Shown: piece by piece, positions 12,684 through 22,012 of the stretch
Layout of the letters: the number at the start of each line of letters is the position of its first letter
How positions within the stretch are numbered: position 1 is the first letter of the stretch
NCBI GenBank assembly: GCA_035610365.1
Contig: CM069435.1
Span: 94,273,389-94,337,388 of the forward strand
Reading direction: 5' to 3'
DNA length: 64,000 nucleotides
DNA from: Aquatica leii
Taxonomy: Eukaryota > Arthropoda > Insecta > Coleoptera > Lampyridae
The notes under the pieces: generated by a model
Told to the model about the DNA's origin: nothing
The model's input: the letters and a program-made list of their open reading frames with translations, nothing else
Database searches by the model: none
Program-made: the position numbers and the translations under genes

Positions 12684-12893
12684 GAGTTTAGAATCTGACT
12701 TGGTTTACAAGTTGATTACCTAACTCTGTAGTGGTTCTTTGTTAGATTTTCGTTTGCTTTTCGAGTTTATCGTTTTCTTTCTTACCTTTTCTGAGTTTAG
12801 AATCTGGCTTGGTTCACAAGTTGATTACCTAACTTTTGAGAAGTGTTTAGTTAGATTTCGGTTGCTTGTTTGAGTTCTTCGATTTCTCTCACG
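12684..12893 (+). repeat. 109-bp imperfect tandem duplication
   Basis: Two adjacent copies start at 12684 and 12793. Both begin GAGTTTAGAATCTG and share CAAGTTGATTACCTAACT and TTAGATTT-CG-TTGCTT blocks, with scattered substitutions and a small length difference. A hammerhead-like motif follows directly (12896-12927). Tandem repeats beside such a motif are typical of untranslated ends of retroelements, so a Penelope-like or other retroelement end is possible. Confidence 0.7.
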
Positions 12894-12935
12894 CCCTGAT
12901 AAAGCCCCTTACGAAAGTGGGCGAAACGTTGGCAA
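12890..12935 (+). other. Hammerhead-ribozyme-like core motif (incomplete)
   Basis: CTGATAA (12896-12902) is followed by one unpaired A, then GCCC (12904-12907) able to pair with GGGC (12919-12922), then GAAAC (12923-12927). This is the order of a hammerhead core: CUGANGA, stem II, GAAA. The eighth-position G is replaced by A, and there is an extra A before stem II. I could not build stems I and III or find a clear cleavage triplet. It is best read as a degenerate or convergent copy of the motif found in Penelope-like element ends. Confidence 0.3.
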
Positions 12936-13357
12936 CTTCGGTTACAACATTGACACGGTCCAAACCCGGAAGACGTTCTTATCTTAGTCAACGTCTTAGT
13001 ATATTTGTTTGATAATCGGCGATTAATAATCTTGACAATATTAACGATCTCGTCGCTGCGTTTGCTTGCGTGTTAGAAAGTTTTGATTATTAATCGCTTT
13101 CATTACCAGCCTTGTTGAACAAAAGAGGTCATAGCGTCGGAGGCTAGCAGAATTCTCAAGAATAAAGTTCCCGGACCCGACTGAGTACATTATAGTAATT
13201 GTAAAAAATATAGCTAAGAAGGCTATACAGGTTTTTTTTCGCAACAAATCTGTTGGTAAGCTAAACATTACCTATCGCTTATTTCAAAACTAATTCTTGT
13301 TTCGTTTAATCACCTTTTAGCGACTTTCTATTAGTCTTAAAGTTCAATAAGAACGAG

Positions 13358-13510
13358 TTAAATATAAGGCAAATTAACCAGCTTCTGCTCGTCACCTGTA
13401 CCAGCTTCCAAAATAACGTAACTGCCACTAGGAGAAAACGCAACCATATCACGAGGATTACAGTTTATTTTGTTTGTAAAAGAATTTTGCGGTAACGTAG
13501 ATAATTTTTT
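13358..13510 (-). pseudogene. Orphan WD40-like coding fragment
   Basis: The minus strand is open here and reads like one WD40 blade: CNPRDMVAFSPSGSYVILEAGTG, ending VNLPYI and a TAA at 13358-13360. An in-frame TGA lies a little upstream (about 13530), and no start codon precedes the motif. It could be a last exon whose upstream exons lie to the right, or a retained gene fragment. The S-P-S-G-S-Y segment resembles the usual FSPDG turn of WD repeats, but one blade is too little to name a gene. No matching upstream exon was found in the next 2 kb. Confidence 0.3.
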
Positions 13511-14147
13511 TTGTTTTTGATATAATATTCAATATAAGGAATTAAACAGAATGCCTGCCTCGAGTAATTAAATAAGTTGCAAGGGTTTAGTTAAACAAGT
13601 AATTATAGCACTTGTTCGATTACTCGAAGATTTTGGGAAATCTTAAGATTTTAAAAAAGAGTGTAGGGTTTTGACGGGATAATTGTTTTTGGTAATATTA
13701 TTTATTTTGGTAGTTAATATTTTTACTCAGTTCTAAATTTAACTTGAAAAACAAAACTGCAAATTTTCTTAAACAGATTTCAAGAAATGTTCTATCTTAT
13801 ATAGCCGTGTCATTTTGAGTTGTTTTTCTACTTTTAAACTATACAAAGTTATTATGAATGTCTTAAGATTTTTTATATATTTTTTTTCAAATTTTTAAAT
13901 TGGTATAAAAAATTTGATGCCGCCCTATTATTGTTATTCTTTGTGAGTACTTATAATTCCTTCTCTTAACTATTATTCCTACTGAAAGCGAGTAGACCAC
14001 GCCAAGAATCTCCAAGCAACCGAGAGCAGCCGGTGAGTGTGTGACTTCTTAATTCATTTTTGTATTATTAGCTCAAAAAGGGTTACAATATGAAAATTCT
14101 TCTTTTCAATTTTTTTAAAAATTCGATTAAAAATATGAATTGACAAA

Positions 14148-14276
14148 CGCCCAAATTTGTTTTCCCGCATAGGACATCCCATCGTACGTTGTTTATTGAC
14201 ATCCTGAGGACGTCCTATTAAAGACATCCTAAAGAGGTCTGTTTTAAATTCTGGAATGTAAAGACATCATTTGGGC
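14148..14276. repeat. Small inverted-repeat element with GACGTCC palindrome
   Basis: GCCCAAAT near 14149-14156 reappears as its reverse complement ATTTGGGC at 14269-14276. Between them are repeated GGACATCC and GACATCC blocks and the perfect palindrome AGGACGTCCT (14207-14216). The layout suggests a small non-autonomous DNA element or a decayed palindromic repeat. No clear target duplication was seen. Confidence 0.35.
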
Positions 14277-15004
14277 ATAAAACGAACGTCAAAACATAAC
14301 CTCTCCAAGCTAAAACTTACTAATTAGATATCAAGTATTTTTTATTTCAATTTTACCCACAGCTAATGCTTAAATGAATGACCCGATGCTGCAATTCACA
14401 TATTCTCGGTTTACAGTGATAAAAAATAATTTACAATTTATGTTATAGTATAAACTAGCACATACGGTTTTTACTAGTTTTAGTGTTACAAGTATGATTT
14501 TTATTAAAAAACTTTTAAAATCTATGTAAATACAGATAACATTTTAGAGAAATATTCACAACTAAATTTGCTAAACTAAAGTATTAATCAAATATCTTTA
14601 GTTTAGACGTGTTAACGTAATAGAAGGTAATAGTAACAGAAACTTTTGGAAAGTAGTACATTCGTACATATTATACATTCAATATTATTAGCATATTCTG
14701 TAAATATACACATAACGTTTTTTAAATATTTGAGGAATATACAATTGGGAATATTCACTAAATATGCATTAAATATTTTGAATGTATTTTGAATATTGCG
14801 AACGTATTTTGACTATGAATATTCACTTTTGTGTGGTATATATGTATGGCTTGTATTAATATTTTTTCTTGAAATATTTGTAATAAAAATAAATATTTTA
14901 TATAATACTTTTGCAGTTAATTGTATAACTATAATTTAATTCTAATTGTAAATTTACAGAACATTTACATATTTCTAATTAAAAAAAAACTTACTCAATA
15001 AACT

Positions 15005-15048
15005 TATAGCCTGATGAAGTGCGCACATCGTCGCACGAAACTTTGCCC
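15005..15048 (+). other. Hammerhead-ribozyme-like core motif (second copy)
   Basis: CTGATGA (15011-15017) exactly fits the hammerhead CUGANGA box. It is followed by one extra A, then GTGCG (15019-15023) pairing perfectly with CGCAC (15032-15036), then GAAAC (15037-15041). The single extra A before stem II is shared with the motif at 12896. Stems I and III are not evident by eye, so self-cleavage is not claimed. It could mark an untranslated end of a Penelope-like or SINE-like element. Confidence 0.35.
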
Positions 15049-15833
15049 TCACAGAATACCTTCAGTGTTTGTTCATCCCTCCTAAACAAAGGACTTTAAA
15101 TAACCCAATAATATAACATCAAAGATAGAAGGAAAGAAAAAATTGCATCAAATTTTATAAACTTAATTTGTGGAGGAAGATGCAGTTAATTCACAACTTA
15201 AGTTATGTATAATTTTGCGAAAGTAAATGTTATGAGTGGTTCTTCTAGGCTTTCAGTAAATTTGCAGTAAACTATGAGTATTTTACATCATAACTTACAT
15301 TCTCTATAATTTCAATAATTCACAAAAAGTTATATATAAGCTTAGTTTGCTTAGTGAGGTTAAATAACAATAAACTGCTACTATAGCTTAGGGTAAATTC
15401 CATCAACGTATTAGTGTATGTAGAAGTTTATAAAGCTACTTGTTGCCAAGTAAGTACCTCAATCCAAGCATTTATTTTAAGAGCTAGATTTTGTTAAAAT
15501 ATCTGTTTCTAAAATAGATGGTCTCGAAACGTCGTAGAAAGAAATGTTATAAATAGATGTTTTTCTCATCTTATCATTCTAATCCATAACCAAATTGTAC
15601 ATTACTTTTTATATAGGATCTTGTTTATAGCTAAATTATTTTTATTTCTAAAAGACGTCTCTGGAAAAAGCTTTGTATTGATAGCCCTGTACATTTTTCC
15701 TCCTTGTACCTTTTATTCAAAACCATTAAGTTAGATAAAATTATTTCTTTAATAAGAAGTAAGTTTTTTAACAAAGTTTTATTTTAAATGAACATTTAAG
15801 TAAAAAATTTCAATATATTAATATTTAAAAAAA

Positions 15834-16085
15834 TCAGTCAGTGCAGAAACAAGCACCAGAAATGCAAGTGCCACCTTGATGTCCCTCTAAAATACATTGG
15901 GGGCGACATTCATCTCCACATGTACGATGTACGTCTCCACATACTACAAAAATATTTATTTGGAAATACAACTTTTAAAACAAAATTTTCATACCTTCTC
16001 CGTGGCGTCCAGCTTCGTGAGGATGAGCGCTGGCGCTCAAAACCAACGCAACTGCCACTATCAAAAATGCAATTTTATTCTTCAT
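15834..16085 (-). CDS. Insect defensin-family antimicrobial peptide precursor
   Basis: This is a secreted cationic-type antimicrobial peptide of innate immunity. The two exons, 15995-16085 and 15834-15943, give a 66-aa precursor. Residues 1-20 (MKNKIAFLIVAVALVLSASA) form a clear signal peptide. Then comes a short HPHEAGRHGE segment and a cysteine-rich domain. Taking Cys32, 43, 47, 57, 62 and 64, the spacing is C-x10-C-x3-C-x9-C-x4-C-x1-C, which fits insect defensins, including the GG before the fourth cysteine. Cys39 is additional, giving an odd count of seven. There is no dibasic or RxxR propeptide cleavage site, so the mature form may start right after the signal peptide. The 51-bp intron splits a codon after residue 30. 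A TATA box sits upstream, with kappaB-like and GATA-like sites further away. Activity is inferred from the fold pattern only. Confidence 0.85.
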
Positions 16086-16135
16086 GGTAATGATACTTTA
16101 GTAAGCTACTCATGAAAACTGCTGTTTTTTTTAAG

Positions 16136-16143
16136 CTTATATA
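16136..16143 (-). promoter_or_regulatory. TATA box of the defensin gene
   Basis: TATATAAG on the minus strand, about 51 bp upstream of the start codon, places a transcription start near 16110 and a 5' UTR of about 25 nt. This compact layout is usual for insect antimicrobial peptide genes. Confidence 0.65.
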
Positions 16144-16229
16144 GTGTCTGAATTTCATTGACTTTGAGATAACGAACGATAATAAACAACAAAACACTTT
16201 AAATTGTTTGGGTTACGATTTCGTCAATG

Positions 16230-16259
16230 AGTTTTTCCCAAAAATCAATCGATCTTATC
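16230..16259 (-). promoter_or_regulatory. Putative kappaB-like and GATA sites upstream of the defensin gene
   Basis: On the minus strand GGGAAAAACT (16230-16239) approaches the Rel/NF-kappaB consensus, and GATAAG (16254-16259) is a GATA-factor site 14 bp away. Paired Rel and GATA sites within about 200 bp of the start are known for insect immune genes. The kappaB site does not match the consensus perfectly, so this is tentative. Confidence 0.35.
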
Positions 16260-16469
16260 ACAATCAAACAATTACCTTTAGTGAACACAAAAAATTTTAA
16301 GAAATTGTGATAACTGGAAAAACCAATTTTTAAAAAATAAAACTTACTTCAAATAAATGTGGCAATCTTTATTGCTCAATCTTTATTTAAGACCGAAGAC
16401 TAAAAACAATGCTCGCACTAGCTTAATCAAAAATTTATTAAACATACAAATACACACATACAATTTGAA

Positions 16470-17418
16470 TTAATTCAGATTTACGCCTTTTTGGTGCCGC
16501 AAAGCGATGCTATTTAAAGGTCGTACTTTCTTCAAATTGTCAACAGTGTTGTCGAAAAGCTCGAGGTATTTGTTAAAATTTTTTGGAATTTCAATTTCAG
16601 TAATATCTTTGTCCCTAGTTAGACTGATAGATTTAATACACTTATGCTTTTTACTTTTGTTCAACACGCTAGACTGATAATTTCCTTTTTCTTTTGGCGT
16701 AGACGGTTCTTTCTTAGCGGGTTGGTTACAATGCACGCATCTACTTGTGCCGAAAGGATCGGCGTGTAATGGTTCAGGTACCAAACGATTATTAAGCACA
16801 AACTTATGTAAGCATTTGTGGTCGGAAACTTGGGCATTTAAATTTTGATTCGAATGACAATCGAAGTAGTTCTCTTTGCGAAAAGTATTCAGTGTTTTAA
16901 GGTTTTTTTCAATTTCTTTGCTTTGAAAAGGTATATCATTATTATCGGTGGATTCTTCTTCGTCGTCGTTTTCGTATACCAATTTAGGAATGTCTCGTCG
17001 CAAGATTGATCTTTGTGCACTGTCGTTTTCTTCTAATTTATTTGATGGAACTGCGAGACGTGATTTATCGCTACTTCTGCATTCTTCAGTCGTTGGCGAA
17101 TACTCAGCAATGCAATCGTGCTTGGCGGTGTCGCAACGTTCAACTGGCGAATTTTTTGGTTTTAAATTAAATTTTGATCGCACTGGCGATTTTTGACAAT
17201 AACACCTCTGTTCTTTCACTTTGTGATTATTACTTGATAAGTTTATTTTATATTCGGCTGATTTTTCACATTCGCAATGTGGATGTAACGCGTGAGATAC
17301 GTTGGTTGAATCGTTACGTGTCTTCCAGCTGTGTAGCCGATGCGTTCTTAATCTCCTAGAAGAAAATACAATTTGAATAATGATTTTTTTGCGTTTCAAC
17401 ATACCGTAATGATTGCAT
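16470..17418 (-). CDS. Hypothetical protein, 299 aa, Cys/His- and Lys-rich
   Basis: I do not recognise this protein. The best model has a 14-nt first coding exon (17405-17418, ATG giving MQSL), a 49-bp intron with a GTATG donor and TTCTAG acceptor, and a second exon 16470-17355. Together they give 900 nt. An ORF starting inside the intron (MLKRKKIII) is also open, but its first codons are the polypyrimidine tract, so splicing is preferred. The protein is hydrophilic with no signal peptide or membrane segment. It has Cys pairs (HCECEK, CYCQK, CVHCNQ), an acidic patch ENDDEEES and a basic C-terminal third. CVHCNQP may be half of a zinc-binding site. A TTTATT at 16434-16439 gives a minus-strand AATAAA just after the stop. 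The intact 300-codon frame in AT-rich DNA argues for a real gene. Confidence 0.6.
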
Positions 17419-18360
17419 CTTTATCTTATACCGATTGTCACTATTGTCAAATTGGTTTTAATGTTCTAATTTTGACACATCTGGTCTTACGTTAGATCGA
17501 TTTTATCGGTTGCCGGGCAACTAGAAGGTGCCGAAGAAACACCTGTTAAACAAATTCTTACGATCGTCTCTAATCTATACTAATTTTACTCTAATTTCTA
17601 AATCTGTTATTCATTGTTATCTGATTTTCTTTAACTGAATTTTTTTGTTATTATAATGTCTTGTTAATTTACAATTTACCTTGTTTTGTTTCATTTATTA
17701 ATATCTTTTATTTTTGTTTTTGGGTTGTTATTTTCTGTGTCTTTTTAAACATTTTCTTACGGGTCTCATTCTCTCATATTTGTACTTTATTGCTTTTTAC
17801 GTGTTTGTAATCAACACTGACTCTTACAGTCGTGATTGTATTGTTGAATCTTTTGGGCTCTCTTTCGTTACTTGCTGAAATGATCTGATGGTGCTAATAC
17901 GAGTTCTTTTGCAATTGATTTTCTGTGGCTTGTATTTTGTATCGTAGTATTTATATTGAATTCTATTGCTTTGTTGTAAAACATCACCGCTGGAAGTGCA
18001 TTAAATAATTTTATATACAACGTATTTTGTTTGGTGTATACGGTACAGTCGGGAAGAATCTGTACGATTCCAACATCCTAAATTCTGATGTCTTCTCTTT
18101 TTCTAATACATCGATTGCTATTCGAGTTGGATCGTTAGTTATAAATAGCCAAACGTTTGCTGTAGTTTTTTTCATATTATCATTGTCTGTAACTTAAATT
18201 GATATGTTGTGCAGTACATTCTGTGTAATCACTGACAAATTTTATCGATAATGCAAATACAAATGTTTTGTAAGTGTACTTTGTTTCTTTAATTCTTTCT
18301 CGGTTATTTCAAAATATGTATAATCATCGTTATTGATTGCTCTAGTTTGAAAAATACAGA
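17419..18360. other. AT-rich intergenic region
   Basis: This holds the presumed upstream region of the 299-aa gene and then about 800 bp of AT-rich DNA reaching to the LINE. It may include diverged LINE 3' UTR. I see no ORF, RNA gene or repeat that can be supported. Confidence 0.35.
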
Positions 18361-18413
18361 TTTACATATTTAAATTTATTTTTATTAAACATTAAACAAA
18401 TTAAAAGAAAACA

Positions 18414-20421
18414 TCACTTGTTACTGGTAGAAAAACTAACCAATTGAGTAAAAACACGAGTTAATATATGTTTCTTTATGTTGTTTTTAAAACAACAAAA
18501 TGTCGAGTCCCTGACCTGACTGGGAAATACGTTATATAATTTGACACTAATATTGTTATTTTTCGATTTAGACAGTATGTAATAAGAGGTTCTTAGATCT
18601 TTCGCCCCTCTAGTATTGTAGTTAGGTGTACTTCCATTTGTCAAGAAAGACGATTTGTTTTTATGTATATCTAATAGAGTACAATAAATAAATACTGAAG
18701 GTAGAGGCATAATTTGAAATTTACTAAAAATGCTTTGACCATGATCTTTAAAATGTACATTGGCTAAGAACTTGACAACTTTCTTTTGCATTGAAAAAAC
18801 TGTTTTAGCGTTGGATGAATTACCCCATAGATTAACACCATACAAAAGATGGGCTTGAAATAGAGAAAAATAACATGGGTGGGTGTACTAACACAACTTT
18901 TTAAATTCCTTAGAATAAACGTAGATTTTGCTAGTTTACTAATAAGGTAATCAACGTGTCTGTTCCAGCTTAATTGGTCGTCTACATAAATTCCTACAAT
19001 TTTTGCGCTATTGTCTGATGTAATCTTTGGATTAAAAGAAAACGTGATTAATTGTGTTTTTTCTGTGTTTAGTTTTAAGTTATTGTGAGCGAACCACTTA
19101 TGAGCAAGTTGTAACGAATTATGGCTCTTGGTATTTAATAATTTGCAGTTTTTATCGGAAACGATTAAAGATGTGGCTAGATATATTGGAAAAAGTCATT
19201 TATATAAATTATAAAAAATAAAGGCCCTAAGATAGATCCTTGTGGCACACCTTGTTGTATCGTTAGTAATTTTGAGTAGGTACCATTGTTCATGACACAT
19301 TGTTTTCTATTATAAAGGTAAGACGTGAAGAATGTTTTAGCAAGACTTCTGATACCAAACAGCTTTAATTTAGTAAAATATTAAAAGATACACAGTCGAA
19401 AGCTTTGGACAAGTCGCATAAGATTAGTGTTGCGTGTTCGCCCTTCTCAAAAGATTCAATTATAATGGAAATTAATTTGGATACAGCTTGAGTAGTGGAG
19501 TAGTTTTTACAAAAACCATGTTGAACAGGACTTAACAGTGTAAAAGTGTCAAAGTAGTTAAACAGCCTATCATTTAAAATAATTTCGAAAATTTTTGATA
19601 ATATTGGAATAATAGTAATAGGTCTGTAGTTATTTAAGTCATTTGTTTCACCTTTTTTAAATAATGGAACGACAACGCTAATTTTAAATACCTCAGGGTA
19701 GTTGCCTTCTAAAATGCATAAATTAAAAAGATCACCAAATAATCCGCATAAATATGAATTGTATCTTTCACTATAATTGCGTTGATGCCGTAATAGTCAG
19801 TAGAGCGGGATTTCTTTAGTTTAATAACTGCGCGAATAACATCACATTTCGAAATAGGTTGTAAGAAAAACGTACCGTTTTAAGTTTTTAGATGTTTGGT
19901 AACAGAAAAACTCTTAAGGGTAGGTTTTAAGATGTTTTTAGTTATTTGACCAACTGTGTTTACAAAATAAGTATTGAAATCTTCGGCAGTGAAGGACGAC
20001 TGATGTTTGTATGAATTGGATTTATTTTTTTCAAAATTGACTAATTTCCAGGCATCTTTAACCGTATTTTTAGATTTGCTTAAGAATTCGTCATAGGTTT
20101 TTTTTCTATATCAATTGTCCTGCGATACTCCTTTTTAAAAACCTTGTACTCATTGTAGGTTTTATTTACATCACAGATTGTTTTAATGCAGTTAAGGGTG
20201 TTTCGCATATCTTTTTGTCTTTTGTTGAACCAATAAACCGGGGGTTTGTTATTGCTTTTTTTAAAACGAAAATGAACTGAAACTAAAGACTGAAAAATGT
20301 TTACCAAATTATTGGACAAAAAGTTGGAATTTTTTTCAGAATAGCTATTAACGTACCACTTAAAATTAAGCAAATCAAGTTTAAAGTTATTTCTTCTATT
20401 CATAGTATATGATCTAACCAT
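18414..20421 (-). pseudogene. LINE ORF2: linker, reverse transcriptase and C-terminal region (broken)
   Basis: From the right, 20080-20421 is the linker with PVYWFNKRQKDMRNTL. The RT proper lies at about 19150-19750 and includes [10 protein letters not shown] (about 19215-19260). The C-terminal part at 18414-18845 has YGVNLWGNSS, QKKVVKFLANVHFKDHGQSIF and NTRGAKDLRTSYY. Compared with the second copy (31430-31480), about 30 nt are missing near 19170-19180. This removes the Y-A-D-D catalytic segment. Several other frame changes occur between 18845 and 20080. RT would normally copy the element RNA at the nicked target; this copy cannot. Confidence 0.75.
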
Positions 20422-21098
20422 AAAGGGTAATTTTTTTTAAAGTTCTGAGTTTTAAATATCAAGTATTGACCTCTATGGTCTGACAACCAAGGGTCGGTTA
20501 CGCCAGAATCGAAAAACTGGTCAAAAGGATCGGAAAAATTCCAAAGAATGTTGTCAAACCAAGTAGCAGAGTTAGCTGTTACTCTAGTGTAGTCTTTAAT
20601 CAGATTTTTTAGGCCGAATGACGTACAGGCGGACCTCATGTTCTCTAAAAGACTTGAGATCTATTTGTAAAATTATTATTAAAATTAAAATTAGTAGTTT
20701 AGTATTTTTAAAACAATAGACTAAGACTTTTTCTAAGTTTTCTAAAAAAAATTTTGGGTCTCCACTCGGAGATCTGTACAACGCAATTATAGTTACTTTA
20801 ATTTTAGGAATAATAATGCCGCAGACTTCAGCATTCAATTCAGAGCAGAATTGGTTTAAACAAATACTTTCACAAGCAACTGAAGAATGGCGAAAGATGC
20901 ATACTCCCCCATGTTTTCATTGACTCGACAAAATTTTGATGCCAGCAAATAGTCAGCTATACTAACAGTTTCTAAATTTTCGTTATTTAACCAGTGTTCA
21001 CTTATGCAAAGTAAGTTAATATTTGATGCCGCTAGGTAAAGTGATAGTTGGTCTGTTTTATTGGATAAACACTGAATATTGATATGAATAATTTTCAC
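20400..21098 (-). pseudogene. LINE ORF2: APE-type endonuclease domain (frameshifted)
   Basis: Three open pieces (20856-21098, 20596-20838, 20400-20639) in different frames together spell an AP-endonuclease-like domain. They show NIQCLSNKTDQL at the start, the catalytic-type ISEHWL (E for metal binding), IIALYRSPSGDP, then the C-terminal DPWLSDHRGQYL with the conserved SDH. The domain nicks target DNA for target-primed reverse transcription in functional LINEs. At least two frameshifts break it here. Confidence 0.75.
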
Positions 21099-21265
21099 TT
21101 TGTTCTCTAATTCTTTTCAATAACGCTATAGTCTTATTGTCGGATTTCTCTCTTTCTCTAAAAAAGCACTCTGTCCCGACGTACTATCTCTAATAGGCAC
21201 ATAGATTAAGTTGTTATTAAAGTAAGATTGATGTGATTCTGAACAAATAAAATTGTTCGTCGTCT

Positions 21266-22012
21266 TTAGAATGAGTTAGCCAACTTTTTAAGAAGTTTTT
21301 CTTTTCCTATCGGTTTCATGTGTAAACCTTTTCTATAGAAATCTTTATCTTCCAGTTTCCAGTTTGTATCTGTATACTTAAAGTTGCATTTATTATCACT
21401 AATGACATTATTGTAAATATTGTAAAGATTTAAGTTATTATTAAAAATTACTTCATTTACATTTTTGTAATTATAGTTCCGCACAAAAGGTACATCACCA
21501 CCAAATTTAATCGGCTTTTCAGTTCTTGCAGAGCGTTCAGTACTCTTGTTGTATCTAATTTTACTCCGTTGATTGCATTATTAGAACCTCCAATCACTAC
21601 AACGAAGTCATATAGCGTAAAATCTCTTGTAAGCCTCTTTACATCACAAATTACATCTTCTAATAACCCGTTTGGTTTAAATATATTTAATACTTCTATT
21701 GCGAATGTATTTAGCAACGATTTCAGTATCACTCCCATATTACGAGCTTGACTGTCGCCCAATATCAAAACTGATTGCTTTTTTGTTGCAGGTGATTTGT
21801 TATTCTTGACACTTACTTTCATATTTACCCCTAGAATGTCGGCAGAAGTGGAAATAGACGATAAAGTGTCGATGTTGGCCTCAGCAAGTTCCTTGAATAA
21901 AAATTTATCTGACTTTTTATCTGCTGCTGTCGAAGTACATATATTAATTATAGAATTGCACTTTGATTGACTCAATGGATCACTAGCTTCCTGGCGTTTG
22001 TCAAAAGAAGAT
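21266..22012 (-). pseudogene. LINE ORF1, SGNH esterase-like C-terminal part
   Basis: The open stretch 21457-21975 contains LILGDSQARNMG, a GDS block I motif of SGNH hydrolases, followed by VVVIGGSNNA, matching the GxND-like block III region with an S in the usual position. The piece 21266-21484 continues the domain in another frame (KGLHMKPIGKEKLLKKLA, the block V position, with H). ORF1 esterase domains occur in CR1-type LINEs and may aid membrane or RNP functions. The N-terminal half of this ORF lies at 29684-30060 on the other side of the Gypsy element, and the frame is continuous across the insertion site once one AGAT copy is discounted. Confidence 0.7.
22009..22012 (+). repeat. Target-site duplication AGAT, left copy
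   Basis: AGAT directly precedes the 5' LTR and is repeated directly after the 3' LTR at 29684-29687. This is the signature of integrase-mediated insertion with a 4-bp stagger, usual for Ty3/Gypsy elements in insects. Confidence 0.85.

Larger units (their letters stand above)
13511..15833. other. AT-rich intergenic region between VPS53 and the defensin gene
   Basis: This is about 2.3 kb of very AT-rich DNA. Items inside it are an exon-like segment ending at a GTGAGT donor near 14031, an inverted-repeat element at about 14148-14276, and a hammerhead-like motif at 15011-15041. Runs of ATATTT-type sequence fill 14600-14960. No protein-coding frame longer than about 60 codons looks real. Confidence 0.4.
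18361..22012 (-). mobile_element. CR1/L2-like non-LTR retrotransposon, 3' part (split by Gypsy insertion)
   Basis: This minus-strand LINE is read from right to left: the end of ORF1 with an SGNH esterase-like domain, then ORF2 with APE endonuclease, linker, reverse transcriptase and C-terminal region. Its 5' part continues at 29684-30250 beyond the inserted Gypsy element. An esterase-bearing ORF1 is a known trait of CR1/L2-type LINEs. Many frameshifts and a deletion of the RT catalytic motif show that the copy is inactive. The 3' boundary near 18360 is approximate, because the 3' UTR does not align well by eye with the second copy at 30.9-32.5 kb. Confidence 0.75.

Noticed and set aside
13041..13268. 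75-codon minus-strand frame
   Set aside because: It has a hydrophobic stretch, but composition is AT-driven and there is no family resemblance or splice context.
15897..16115. 72-codon plus-strand frame over the defensin gene
   Set aside because: It is antisense to the well-supported spliced defensin gene and has no protein-like features.
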